Shown: piece after piece, positions 30,843-42,900 of the stretch | How the letters are laid out: every line of letters starts with the position of its first letter | Position numbering within the stretch: position 1 is the stretch's first letter | DNA from: Ornithodoros turicata | Lineage: Eukaryota; Arthropoda; Arachnida; Ixodida; Argasidae | Assembly (NCBI RefSeq): GCF_037126465.1 | Contig: NC_088204.1 | Span: 69,005,807-69,069,806 of the forward strand | Length of the DNA: 64,000 nt | Direction of reading: 5' to 3' | The notes under the pieces: generated by a model | What the model was told of the DNA's origin: nothing | The model's input: the letters and a program-made list of their open reading frames with translations, nothing else | Databases searched by the model: none | Translations under genes and position numbers: made by a program

Positions 30843-30912
30843 GCCAGCGCCACGACACAGGGTGTGGCTATCAGCGGCATACAGGTGCGGAGGGATGAAG
30901 AGAGGACACTAT
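30843..30912 (-). mobile_element. SINE family 1, 3'-body fragment
   Basis: GCCAGCGCCACGAC, GTGTGGCTATCAGCG and GATGAAGAGAGGACA align with the 3' part of the SINE at 15929-16230 in the same orientation. Confidence 0.55.
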
Positions 30913-31624
30913 CCAGACAACACAAAATGATCCGAGAAACGTCACTGGGATGTCACAATGGGGATGGTGCGGACATCTCAGGGATGTTCCAAACACAACC
31001 TAAATATGTCCGAAAAATGAAAAAATGAGACACCGAGAAATGTTTCAAGGATATCCCGTGGATGTCCCTGAGGGATGTGCTTCAGTGATGAATGGGATGT
31101 CGCTGAGAAGCCCCCCCCCCCCCTCGTCCCTCTCCCATTTTCAGTGCTGTTCTTTCCACTTTTTAAGCTATATAATGTACAGAGCACTGCAAGCAACATG
31201 CACACACCTTGGGTAAACATGACAACATTTTATTGTTCCTTTTGATTAGCACGTGTTACCAACCAGTATGTTGATCATCAATAGTTTGAGGCTAATAAAA
31301 TATCACAGTTCGAGCAAACACTTGTACAGGGTTATAGCTCTTTCCTTAAAAAACACAAATCCCACTAAAAATGAGGGGTTACAGCTGCTGCTTCTAAAGG
31401 AATTCAAAGAGGCAAATAGGATGAAATGGTGAGATAGGAGAAGTTTAGGCACATTAGGAGCAAGTATAGGCATTATAATATGCAACATTTACAAAATCCT
31501 TTCTGCATCACACCACAGCGTCGAACGCTGATAATGCAACTTAATTGCAGCAAGGAAAAGGTGACACAAAATTTCAAATGGGATGTAGTAGTAATAACTG
31601 CGCGTAGTGTTTTGTTCTTCTGTA
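30913..31624. other. No gene seen
   Basis: 30915-31090 is rich in GATGTC/GATATCC words like the TIR element at 24187. 31112-31122 is a C run. The rest is AT-rich. Confidence 0.35.
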
Positions 31625-31990
31625 GTAAGGCAAAGTACTGTACTGCGAAAACACGCAAATAGTTATGTAGGGACCCCTACACTGCACTGCACTGTGCTGA
31701 GCACATCAGCAACAAATAAGACTAGTGGAAAACGACTAAACAAGGCACTGTACGGGGCTGCAAAAACACAGAAATAGTTATGTAGGCACCTCTACACTGC
31801 ACTGCGCTGAGCAGATCAGCAACGAACAAGACTAGTGAAAACTGACTAAAAAAGGCACTGTAGTGTGGTGCGAAGAAACGCAAATAGTTATGTAGGCACC
31901 CCTACACTGCACTGCGCTGAGCAGATCAGAAACATATAAGACTGAAAGGTGACTAAAAATTCGAAAACATGCAAATAGTTATGTCTGACA
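31625..31990. repeat. Tandem repeat, period about 110-115 bp, 3+ copies
   Basis: AAATAGTTATGTAGG recurs at about 31657, 31772 and 31882, with a partial copy at about 31973. Each is followed by ACACTGCACTGC and GAGCAGATCAGCAAC. The copies are close to each other in sequence. Confidence 0.85.
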
Positions 31991-33164
31991 GTGAAAGACA
32001 GGTAGGAGCTGCAACAAAGCAGCACATCAGCAGCATATAACATACTGCACAAAAAACAATGAGGTAAAGTTTGTACTCCAATAAGCCACACAGTGCACAG
32101 TCTGTCACAGTCTTCACACACCAGCTTTTGCTGCTGCCTCTCATCTGCTTGAGGTGCGTGGCGTAGCCACGACATGGCTGCACTCTCCACTTCCTTTAGG
32201 GTATTCTCACCAGGATCGCTGGCATTTCCTACCAAGCAGCCTGCAAGTACACAGTGAGTGAGGCATTTCTTACAGAAAGAAGTATGGATAAGAGATAACA
32301 ATTTCAACATATAAACACATCCTGCAGAGAGGGGAATGTAATTATTCAACCAGAAAAAGCAAGTGATGTATCAAAACCAAGGTTATTTGATAATGATTTT
32401 GACCGAAAGTCTGTCCTATAGACCCCGGCCGTCACACGTCACATCCAAGATATCATTGTGATAGGGAAAGAGTGGATCATTGGCAAAACAAATGCACGTT
32501 GGTGTGGCCGTTGTGGGGTTTGTGAGATATGGTCAGGGTAGTATCTGCCTCGCACGTGAAGTTTTTCTTCCTATCACCTTCGCACAATGTCATCCTTCAA
32601 TAAAAACAATCCTGACAACAACGCATGTCATTGGCGGCTGCCAACACGCGTGTCTTGTTTTGCAAACGACAGATCTCGACATCTGGCATTGTGACAGATT
32701 GCTCGCAAACAGTAGGTCGTCTATTTCTGTGCAGGCTACGTTGTTGCTGAAACGGTAGGAAAGCGCGGACTCCTCTAAATTGCTGTACTCTTTTTGGCTG
32801 TGCCAAATACGTGTAAAATTTGAAAGCATAGCCTTCATTACCCTAGATTATGTGCGCCACATAAAATTCCTGCGTCATGCAATGCTGATGATGATGATTA
32901 GTATTTTAATCGCGCAGCAGCGACAAAGGCTATAATGCGCCAGAACGTTGTTAAAAGTATGCATTCTAGGCAGTGTGGCACATCATGATCATAGTTTCAA
33001 CCACAGGGGGTGGTTCCCTTATCTCTGCTCAGGGTCTTTTTGGCATGGAGAATACGAAACACCTTGCACTTTTGCATGCTGGTAACATTGATGACAAGGC
33101 GTAAATAACCTCGACATAATGAAATTCACAGGAACATAACATCTCTAGAGACAAACCTGGAGCG
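31991..33164. other. No supported gene
   Basis: A minus-strand stretch at 32241-32090 follows TTGCAG and reads coding-like (TLKEVESAAMSWLRHAP, KLVCEDCDRLC), but no matching donor or second exon was found. Otherwise AT-rich, with no repeat recognised. Confidence 0.3.
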
Positions 33165-33725
33165 GCATGTGGGGCAGTTCAGGGGCACTTCTGGTATGGA
33201 CAGCTGAGGGAAGGGCAGCAACGAATATGTGGCGAATACCGCTGGCTGCAAGTCAACGATACAGAGAGAATTGAATGTACACGTGATTATGCAGTGGTGT
33301 CACAAATGGGAGACATGGTGTATCAAAAGCTCATATGCAATATCAAGAAGAAATCCAGTGAATATGGAAGGAAACTGTCTGAAAAAGTATTTGCTGTTGC
33401 AAAAAATTCCACATTTGTACAAACCGGAATGTTCCTGGTACAGTGTGTGGGGCAGTTCAGGTACACTTCTGGTTTGGACAGCCTAGGAAGGGGCAGAAGC
33501 AGAGGTGGGGCAAATACTGCTCGCTGCAATTCAAGTATAGAAATAACTAAATGTACAGGTGAATATGCAACGATGTCAGAAATCAGAAATATCACATGCT
33601 CGTAATAGAGTGAAAGAGAAAACAGAGTGCGTGCAAAGAAATAGACCAGAGCAGTCTTTCCTATTGCAACAAATCGCATATCAGTACAAACCAGAATGTT
33701 CCTGGTAGAGCATGTGAGACAGTTC
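33165..33725. repeat. 270-bp tandem duplication
   Basis: TGTGGGGCAGTTCAGG occurs at about 33171 and 33446, and a variant at 33713. The intervening text (ACTTCTGGT.TGGACAGC, AATGTTCCTGGTA) repeats in order. No coding role seen. Confidence 0.75.
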
Positions 33726-34412
33726 AGGTGCTCTGAAGCTTGATGCTGCTGTTACGCTAGGCATATGAGATGGTCCTGAAAAATATTCCTATTTTAATAC
33801 CAACACATGCACAAACCCTGCTCAGCACTATGAACAGGACTGTCAGAAACCTATGAAGGGAAAATCACGTTCCCTACATACCTTCAATATACCCTACTGG
33901 GATGCAGCTCCAATGAATCATCCTTTTCAACTTCGCTATGTCCACTGTACGAAGCATTGGGGCTGTTTTGGCTCTCTTGTGGAAAAGAATATGGGAATGT
34001 TGGTGGCGTTATAAATGATAGTGTTGATAGTTCTGTATAGCGTTAGGTAACAGTGTTTAGGTAACAGCTTTCTTGCACCGCTTTCCTTAAGTGACGGTGA
34101 ACAGTTTGTCTGGATTTCTCCATACTGAGGTATCTCTCAAGGCTATGCAGCTCTCATTACAGCGCTCATATATTCCAAAATGTCACCTCGTCTGCAAAGC
34201 GTGAAGCGGGAGACGCGCTTTGTGTTTCAGCTGCATCTGACTGTCGTGGTCATAACTGGTCACGATGCGCCTGCATCCACAATAGTAGTCACATAACATG
34301 CAGTTCAAGAAGTGTGGGAAGTCTAAATATACTTACTTTTGCTTGTCATTGCTCACGAAACTTTCATAGCACCCGCTCACGCCGCGCATCACACCAGACG
34401 CCCAGGACAAAG
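33726..34412. other. No gene seen
   Basis: AT-rich sequence without recognisable domains or terminal structures. Confidence 0.35.
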
Positions 34413-35118
34413 GCTGCGTTCCAGAACTCACCCGGGTCGACCCGAGAGTAGGGAGTAGCTACTCCCCGCGTTCCAAAACCTACTCGATGACGTCGCGACC
34501 CGCGTTCCAAAAGCGGGTTGCCTACTCGAGAGTAGCTACCCGAGGTCGACTCGCTCTACCCCCTGTCAGAGGGAGTAGGTAAGGGTAGTGCCGTCAGAGC
34601 TGTCGTCTGCATTGTAATCTACGGTCGTCTGCTTTTGCTGCTGCTTGTCCCGGCAGCATCATAAAGGATGCAGGAAAGTTCCAGTGGCGATTTTGCGACC
34701 TGATGTTTTCTTCAGTGCAACATACACGGAACTATATACAACACACATCAGATCGTTGCATGTGAGGGTCGAAATCTGTTTCTATGCGTTTTAGAGCTAG
34801 CTGCGGACGGGAACAGCGCTACCCTTTCTCGGAACGTGCGGTAAATACCCCTAATTCGTGGCGTGAATGCCTTACGAACCCACGCAGGTGTCCCCATACC
34901 AAAGTCAACAGCGTCACACTAAAGCGAAGCAGCCGACAGCGGTTCTTATGTCGCGGGGCCCAAATGTCAATGTCGTCTGCTGTCGCCATGTTGAGAATCG
35001 TACTCGCGCCCGTTCCACGCGTTCCACAACCTGCCCGAGGGTTACCCTACCCCCATAGTCACGTGGTACAACTCTGTCACGTGACCAACTCCTACTCGAG
35101 GGTTAGTTGTGGAACGCA
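34413..35118. mobile_element. 0.7-kb TIR element, GGSTGCGTTCCA ends
   Basis: The left end reads GGCTGCGTTCCAGAACTCAC; the right end is the inverse of GGGTGCGTTCCACAACTAAC. ACTCGAG/CTACTC and GTTCCA motifs recur sub-terminally (34460-34560 and 35010-35110). AAA flanks both sides, compatible with a 3-bp duplication as in PIF/Harbinger. No transposase. Confidence 0.65.
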
Positions 35119-35920
35119 CCCAAAGAAACACCGGAACGGCCGGAATCAGATAGCTAAACGGCTAAACTTCACTAAAGGCACATTTCTCCGCCGTAGTAAA
35201 CAAAACAATATTGTTTCCTTATTTTTCGGATGCAATAGGATGTTCTAATAATTCAGAATCAATAATTCTTATTTTTTCTTTTCATTATTTGGGTTTTGAG
35301 CGCCAGTTGCAAACGTTCTCGATAGATGGCACAGCGCTCGCATCTCTTACCCTCGAATTCTCTGACAACCCCCTTACCACCGCTTTCCGTACCGCTCATC
35401 GCCGAACGTCCCAATGTAGCTTCAATGGGGCGATTTCGCGGATTTCAAATGCTGCGTTTCAAACGAACATCCTATCAATGTACCAGAAACCTCGCATGTG
35501 GGACTGCGGATGTTTGGATCTGTTTGGGATCTGTCCCTACAAAGTTTCGTGTTGTCTGGGTAGGAAGGCATGGTGGACAGATGGGGTTAGTTGCCGCTCA
35601 GGCAGGTCTCTTAGAGAAAACTGTATGAACGGTCTGTTTTAGCTTGGCATTGCACATGTTGTTTTTATCGTGTACAGCACCACGGTGCGCTAGCTTTCTC
35701 CGGGCCTCGTAGTATGGAAGACTACCTCACTATTGAGAAATAATCGGGAATAATGACGTAAAATAGTTACTCCACAACGCCGCGTAAAATTGTTGAAAAT
35801 CGCTTATCCGTGATCCAGTAGCCAAAAATGAACAAGGGGTTAGGTAGCGGAAAATGTAACGTGCTCTATCCACGTTAAATCCTCGCACCCACTGACAACA
35901 CCAACAAAGTAATGAAACCG
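35119..35920. other. No gene seen
   Basis: A 143-codon plus-strand frame (35211-35642) shows no recognisable domain. No repeats were recognised. Confidence 0.3.
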
Positions 35921-36283
35921 CACTCTTAAAAATGAACTTCACCGCATAGCACGCTCCTAGCCAACCATCATCTGGAATGATACCGTTATCTGCCCTGATT
36001 GGTTGAAAACGAGACGAGTACGCCTTTTTTGTGACACTTATGCTGTTCATAATTGTCACAAAAAAGGCGTACGCCCACCGTTTTCAACAAATCAGTGGTG
36101 ATAACGATATTATTCGAGGGTTTTCCTCAGACGCTTTCAGACATATGTCGGCGCAGTTCCCCTAGAAGTCGGCCCAGGACGCACATTTCCCCAGGGCGTC
36201 AGTCGTGACGTTGCCCACATACGTGAGGCCGACAACGGCAAGCCCTTTCAACATCACCACCACCACCATCATTTTTAAGAGTG
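35921..36283. mobile_element. Foldback MITE 'F', copy 2, with SINE sequence in its right arm
   Basis: The left arm is complete (CACTCTTAAAAATGAACTTC ... central GGCGTACGCC hairpin). The right arm is replaced from 36121 by SINE family 1 sequence, and only the last bases, CATTTTTAAGAGTG, return at the end. Confidence 0.75.
36121..36262 (+). mobile_element. SINE family 1, 5'-truncated copy
   Basis: It shares GTCGGCGCAGTTCCCC and AGTCGGCCCAGGACG with the SINE at 15929-16230 but has a different 3' tail ending in (CAC)n. It lacks the tRNA-like head. Confidence 0.65.
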
Positions 36284-36285
36284 CG

Positions 36286-36307
36286 CAACACACACACACA
36301 CACACAT
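36286..36307. repeat. (CA)n microsatellite
   Basis: About ten CA units between two foldback MITE copies. Confidence 0.9.
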
Positions 36308-36314
36308 AAAATCT

Positions 36315-36563
36315 CTCTCTTAAAAATGAACTTCACCACATAGCACGCTCCTGGCCAACTATCATCACGAATGATATCGTTATCTGCCCTGATTTGTTGA
36401 AAACGGGAGGCGTACGCCTTTTTTTGTGACAGTTCATGAACAGCATAAGTGTCAAAAATGGCGTACTCCTCCCGTTTTCAACAAATCAAGGCAGATAACG
36501 ATATCATTCGAGATGATGGTTGGCTATGAGCGCGCTATGCGGTGAAGTTCATTTTTAAGAGTG
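36315..36563. mobile_element. Foldback MITE 'F', copy 3, intact
   Basis: About 249 bp, almost a perfect palindrome. Outer ends TCTTAAAAATGAACTTCACC and its inverse ending AAGAGTG, inner arms GGCGTACGCC. It is the cleanest copy for defining the family. Confidence 0.85.
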
Positions 36564-38003
36564 TATACGTGGGTGATGGTGGGGTGGAAGAGCCACTGCA
36601 CGTGGGACACTGCCCATTGCTACTGGGAAAATCGGCAGACGACGGAAACTGTGCAAGGCGCATTGGCGGCTTTGCAGGAGGAGGTGGTGGGAGGTATTCG
36701 GCCGCCGTACAAGAATCTTTGCGAAATCAAACGGGCGATGGTCCATGCTGAATAAACGCCGCTCCATAAAGAGGCGTTGAAACCGCAAGCGTCTGGTGAT
36801 ACATGGGTGTTTCCACTCACCCAGTGTGACGAATTGAAACCTTGTGTGACAAGGTCTCCACCTCCCCCATTCCTATGCAAGTGGTACTGTGCATGGCTGT
36901 GACTTGACACTTAAAATGTGGATGTTTGTTCTTGTCATATCTTCATGTTTCTTTTCTTTTTTTTTTGCATTGGATTCCCTACAGAATGTGTGTAATATGA
37001 AATACTGTTGACTCACGTCACAGGGCGGACGGTTTCGGAAGTCCCCTTACTTGGATTACGTATTGATCAATTTCCATTGTCTGAGTCAATAAATTTGCCA
37101 TTCCTCCTTGTGCAATAACACGAAAAAGGTTCACTTATGCCATTCTCTACGGATGCCCTTATCATTGTTGCTTCTTGATACAACTGTGCTCCGCTTTCGT
37201 TACCCTGATGTATAATTTTCCTCCTTTCCAAAAGCAATCTTGTTTGTATTCAATATAAAACATCATGCATTCAAGTAATCTATAACTTGGGATTATGATT
37301 AGGAGACACGCGAGAGAGGAAGCAGGTGGCGGAACGGCAGCAGCTTAATGCTTCTTGCTACGAAGACCTACGAAGTTTAATATTTATTGTTCCTCGTTGC
37401 GTGCTTTCATGTTCTTTAATTCCTGCCTGTCCTAGATATAAGATTTTGCCCTTTTCCGTTCGCTGCTTATCGTGCATATTCCTTTGTTCGCTAAAGACGA
37501 TGCGTGCGTGGATATCATCGTCTCAAGTTCCGATGCATCCACCAGGGCATCAAACCCCAGGCGAGGTAGGGATTGCTGTCGTCATTATGTCGCGTTATCG
37601 TTGCTGCGTCTGTGTTTCCAACTGCTTTTCGTTTGAGTCATTCGGTATAGGTTCATCGAAAGTCAAAATTGCGCAGGGAGATGGGTATTTTCATCAATGT
37701 GAACCTGCATGGTAAATTTTACCTTTAAGAGTACGGATGAACACGTAAAGCATCGACACCGCAAGCACTGAAAAATGCTTTTTATACTTTTTATGTGAGT
37801 AATAGCGCATGCAGTGCAGCGCGTGTATGGTATAATGAACCGTGAACGTGTCACAATTATCCGACTTGACAGAAAAGCAATAGTAACTCTGCAATAGAAT
37901 GTGTATTGAGAATATGTATGTGTAGAATGTGTATTGAGAACGACAACTCAATCGAACATCAGTATGAATTGAGTTAGCTCAAAAAGAAATCAATAGGAAT
38001 GTT
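36564..38003. other. No supported gene
   Basis: A plus-strand frame (36561-36755) ends at TAA in GAATAAACG, which also contains an AATAAA, and reads TVQGALAALQEEVVGG near its end. It could be a terminal exon, but no domain or splice partner was recognised. The rest is AT-rich. Confidence 0.3.
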
Positions 38004-38243
38004 ATACCTCTGCCACACGGGCAGTTTTCAATGATCGTTGATCTCAATGGTCATTGAACACGCGCGTTGCGTCACCAAGCCGTGTAACGTGTCACCGTGT
38101 AACGTGTCAACTTCGCGTAAAGCATTGGATCCAATGCTCCCTGGAATGTTGACACGTTACACCTTAGATGGCGCTATGCGCGTGTTAAATGACGATTGGT
38201 TTCAATGATCATTGAAGAATGCACGTGTGGCAGGGGTATCATT
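38004..38243. mobile_element. Foldback element with TGCCACACG ends
   Basis: The left end ATACCTCTGCCACACGGGCA pairs with the inverse of ATACCCCTGCCACACGTGCA. The arms continue through TTCAATGATC/GATCATTGAA, with internal direct repeats GTGTAACGTGTCA. About 240 bp, with no coding sequence. Confidence 0.7.
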
Positions 38244-38348
38244 GTACAATGTTCTATGGAGACTGTTATATATAGCGGCACAGCTATGATCATCACGGGG
38301 TTCACGTGCATCTGCGCACGCTATTGTTCGATCCTTTGGGCCGACCCC

Positions 38349-38477
38349 TGGTGGAAATGGTCTGCAAACCCAAATGATTTATGAAACCTTTTCCACTCTA
38401 AACCACTTACGTACAAAGTGGTTTCAAGTGGTAAAGGTTTCATAAACCACTTGGGATTGCAGACCATTTCCACCTGG
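38349..38477. mobile_element. 129-bp near-perfect hairpin
   Basis: GGTGGAAATGGTCTGCAA at the left is inverted at the right (TTGCAGACCATTTCCACC), and the stem continues through ATTTATGAAACCTTT / AAAGGTTTCATAAAC to a short loop. It is probably a small foldback MITE. AGTGGAA-type words recur at 59560-59730. Confidence 0.75.
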
Positions 38478-38564
38478 GACATATTCGGTTGCTTGTATTT
38501 CTTTTAGACATTAAAGTAACTGCATCCTTTGCTTACACCACACTAGCGACGAAAGAGCTCTACA

Positions 38565-38940
38565 ATGTCCACGCAGGGCGCAATCGACGTCTTTGATGGC
38601 AAGTCCTGGTCGCTGTGGATTCAGCGCCTCCATTTTTACTTCGAGGAACACGGCATCGAAGATCAAGTGAAGAAGAGTGTACACCTCCTGACGCGATGTG
38701 GTCCGGCTACTTTCGAGACTGCCAGAGCTCTCTTAGCCCCCTAGCGTCTACAAGGCGCGCCATTTGCGGAGGTCGTTCTTTCACCGCACAAGATCGCTTC
38801 CACCCAAAGCCTTCAGAGTTGCTCAACCGCTGCAAGTCCCTACGAAGAGATCGGCGTGCGGGAGAATCAATCTCCGACTACATTGCTGCGCTTCGGTTAA
38901 TGGCAAACGATTGTAATTTTGGTCAGCTCACGGACTTCGG
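38565..38940 (+). pseudogene. Ty3/gypsy gag fragment
   Basis: From the ATG: FDGKSWSLWIQRLHFYFEEH, then LLTRCGPATFETARALLAP and a stop (TAG). The capsid homology continues in another frame, with PKPSELLNRCKSLRRDRRAG and ESISDYIAALRLMANDCNFG. This is the gag capsid region of K02A2.6-type gypsy elements. One stop and at least one frameshift break it, and the homology ends near 38940. No pol or LTR is attached. Confidence 0.75.
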
Positions 38941-39364
38941 TCACAACCTGCCCAGTCAACACACTATTGTAAATTCGGCGAAGAAAAAGTTTAAAAGTTT
39001 AATATCAACAAGATGAATGTTGAATCGACGATGAAAGCGAACGTAAAATCATCACGTCAAAGGTCCGCTCGGAAACACGTTGATTTAACAAGTGCCGGTC
39101 AACGTAAATTTATCGTATATGAAATGCAGTTTATGTGTGAATACAATATACCAGACTGTACGACATGAGAGCATAAAATAAACAGCGCTTGACAACGTTT
39201 CTGCAACGCTGTCATGACGATAAAAATTACACGTTCAATGACATTTTACATTTATTTTAGTATATTCCCTTAAACAATTTGAATGTGCTTTTAGGCATCC
39301 CACAAATAATTTCGCAGGAAAGTGGGGAATAGAATCACTTTATTACCCAAAGCACATATGGCAT

Positions 39365-39575
39365 AGCCAACCATCATCTCAAATGATATCGTTATCTGCC
39401 CTGATTTGATGGAAACTGGAGGCGTACGCCTTTTTTGTGAGGCTTATGCTGGTCATAATTGTCACAGAAAAAGCGTACGCCTCCCGTTTTGAACGATATC
39501 ATATGGATAACGATATCATTCGAGATGATGGTTGGCTACGAGCGTGCTATGCGGTGAAGTTCATTTTTAAGAGTG
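39365..39575. mobile_element. Foldback MITE 'F', copy 4, left end truncated
   Basis: It begins at ATAGCCAACCATCATCTC and ends GGTGAAGTTCATTTTTAAGA plus GTG. The central GGCGTACGCC hairpin is kept; the outer part of the left arm is gone. Confidence 0.8.
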
Positions 39576-39813
39576 TAGGTGCTGACTTGAACTTGCTACA
39601 GCCCTCGTGTTTATCTTGGCTGGTGGTTGTGCGGGGTCCTCTGCTTATCTGTACACGTAAGCGCTTAGACGTTGCATCTGTGCAAGATCGTGAAGTGCCA
39701 ACTGATGTGCTATTCATGCCTGTGTGAAGACGACTTTGTGGTTATATATGTTTGCAAACCATACAGCGTCAGTTTATACAGATCACGATGACAATATCAC
39801 CACCTTAAGTAAA

Positions 39814-39926
39814 TTATGTATGTTATTTTATTCCCCACATTCCCACCAGCAATGGGGTAGAGTATCGCCTGTGGCGATGAACCTCCCCACTCTCCAAAGC
39901 CAAAATAAAGTTGTTGTTGTTATGTA
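39814..39926 (+). mobile_element. LINE 3' end, 99 bp, with target duplication
   Basis: TTATGTA at 39814-39820 and 39920-39926 brackets a very short insert carrying AATGGGGTAGAGTATCGCC, AATAAA and a (TTG)n tail, like the 3' UTR of the LINE at 11994-12930. Confidence 0.6.
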
Positions 39927-42900
39927 AATAAGAAGGATCATCGATGTTACTCACCTGTATAATTTTCTCGTGTCCTGCCTGCTAACGACGCAACTGTAGC
40001 CTATGGTCCTGTGTATGAAATAAATAAATGGTCGCTAGTCGCCTTATAGACGGCTACCGATTTCACTGTCCTTCGTGTTTTTCAATCTCTGGAACTCACC
40101 GGCCAAGTTGAAGTTCCGCCGTCGAAGCACACTGAGAAAAACGACAGAGAAATGATACGGACATATTAACGTTAGAGAATCTTTCCATTTACGTAGCATT
40201 CTTACCTGCAGCGCATTAGACGGTAAATGATTTCAAGCTTGCACAGAGAGACACTTTCCGAGTCCTGAAAGTACATGTAAGATGAACTACAGTGAGTCGA
40301 CCGCAAATTAACCGTAGTACAAGCACGCTAATGTGCCTACAAGCATAGCCATGATCGTTTTCATTTTCATTAACCCGGTGCGCTGAATCGACTGGAAGAA
40401 TAATAGTCTCAAACGAACGCTAATAAACAAAGACACCACGGCCGTTTACCTTTATTTTTTATTCCCCTCGTGCCAACGTATATGAAACAGCTGAAACAAC
40501 TTGATGAAACGTATATGAAACAACTTCCCGATCGCAGGTTTCGCGAGAGCTCGACTTCGATCTATCATGAAGCCTCCACGCTGCCTGCCTTCGAACAAGC
40601 TGTCCAGTATCATGTCCCATTCTGCGAAGACCGGGCACATAGCACGAAACGAGGGCACAGAGGTCGTTACCTTACAAAGAGGCTGTGTTTCCTATTTGGG
40701 ATTAACCTCCTTGGTGTAGACGAGCAGATAACAAGGCAGGTGACATTCCACCATACGTTGATAAGCGGCAAACAAAAATGATTCCGCCTCTTTTTTCCTG
40801 CCCTGTGTTTTTTCGACCTTCTATCTTTCATGGGGGCAGGAGCATGTCCTCCTCTCCACGAATCTTTGCGTCTGATTTGGTGCGCCGTTGAATACCCGAA
40901 ACTTTGAAGCCTCAATTTTCGGGACTTTTTTTGGGCAGTGCCATTTGCAATATCGAGCGGATTTCTTAGTGGATCTGACTAAATTCGCTACGGGCTCTCT
41001 AATTCTGTAAAAAAAAAAAAACGGTAGGTTGACTTGGGAAATTTTGGAGTTCAATTAAAGAGATCAAATTATTTTAATTAAAATTAAATGAAAATAACTT
41101 TACAAGGTGGCAAATTCGGTTGCCACACAAACGCCGTTTACTCCGTATTTTTCCGTCGCCCCGTTTTTTTATAAAGTCCGAATGACACGTTTTTGAAACA
41201 CCCTGTATAATGCACGTAATGAGGCGCAGGAGCCATTCCCTTCATCCTAGCACAACTGTAGAATTTTCAGGTGACAGGGCCCACATTCTCGGGGATCACA
41301 GGGCCACCAACAGCTGTCGATTTCTGAATGCAAAAAAAAAGGAACTGTTAACGATATGGTAAAGCAGAGCATAAGCAACGTTAATTGACTTAATGCGCTA
41401 CGTAAGACACTTGCTATCGTTACGCGCAGACGTGTCGACTAACGACAAAATTCGGGGAGCCAGGCGTACGCGATACATGCTGTTTTCCTTTTCATGCACA
41501 CCAGTGTATTACACATCAGACGTATTCAAATAGCAGAATAAAACGCAACCAGTAACGCGATACAGAATAGCACGTCAACCAAGTCATGACCGATGACCTG
41601 CAGAAAGTGATGAAATTCGCGATTCCAATGAACTACAGGTGGCGCCCCGAAACTTCCAAGATGGCGGACGAATGGAGGTCTCCCGAGCGAAGCAAGCGTA
41701 GTCGACAAGGTGTCTGCCTATAATTATGTTCATCTGTTTCAGTTTTTAATACCCACAAATGGGCATGTTTCATGAAAAAGGAATTAACTTTATCATCTGG
41801 TCATCTCATACTGTGCAGTTCAACTCAGAGAAGTAGGCAAAAAGTTCCCGTCCTCGAAGTTTGCTTACAAACGTCGGGAGTCCAGTGAACGAAGGAGGCA
41901 TTTTAGAATTTAAGAAGGCAAAGCAGGGATATGTTTCCATGAAGAGTGACATTTCATGTGTTTTCCAATGTGGATTACTAGTCTGCAATACCATGTTTGA
42001 GTTTCTCCTCCGGTAGTCCCTCGTATTTACGTGTGAGTGTTGCAATCAAGGGAACAACAGCTCCGTTGGAAGTGCAGTGTCTCTATTAATTGATACTTTT
42101 TGTCGGAACATAAAGTAATCATAAAATTGTAATGCACAAGTTAACTTTCACATGGGCATTTGCAACAGCCCAAGATAACACTTATTTTCTTTGCTTCGTG
42201 CGGTGAAGATAGCGTGCTCATATGACGTTAGCTCTGACCCTGATGTTTTCAGAACTCTGTGTCTGTATGTCAAAGGTATACGTGAACAATACATATTTTG
42301 AAAACCCTTGGCGTTCACGCGTATATCTGACAAGTTGTCTTCACTTTACGCCATACATGTGCAGCTATTTAACATGCATTATGCTGTGCGGTGAACATCT
42401 GAGCGCTGGAAGAGACGCTCTCTCAAAGTGAAGTATTCGTTTTCTCTACCGCTCTTTGTATTTACATACAACTTGGTGTGATATTTTTATCTTTGCGAGT
42501 CATTCATTGATACGTGTGCGGCACTAGACAGAAGCTTTCAATCCCAGAGAACATCCATAGTGGATGCTTGTCTGCGCCGCATTAGTACGGTGATATTGTT
42601 TACTTTGCCTGAGGTCTGAAAATGCATATATATCATCACGACAAAGAAATGCGGGTCCCTCGTTTGGTATTACTAAGATTAATATTAAGGTAGTATCGTG
42701 GTAACAGAGTTGGTCCGGGAACTCGGTCGACACATGGGACCTCCGTTCCGTTCATCTTGATTAGGGAAACAATTAAAAGAAAGCGTGGGGCATTTTCAGC
42801 AGGCTGAGAATAAGTTAGTAGTGCAACATTCCTCTTTTCGATGTCGATACATTCTTTGCTGCCTGCAATCTGTCCATAAGCAAGAGAAACGTGTATCGCC

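Noticed and set aside
32090..32241. Coding-like minus-strand exon (TLKEVESAAMSWLRHAP, KLVCEDCDRLC)
   Set aside because: An acceptor-like TTGCAG precedes it, but no donor, partner exon or recognised domain could be found; kept only as a note.
34784..35248. 154-codon plus-strand frame
   Set aside because: It lies mostly within the 34413-35118 TIR element, has no domain, and crosses the element's right end.
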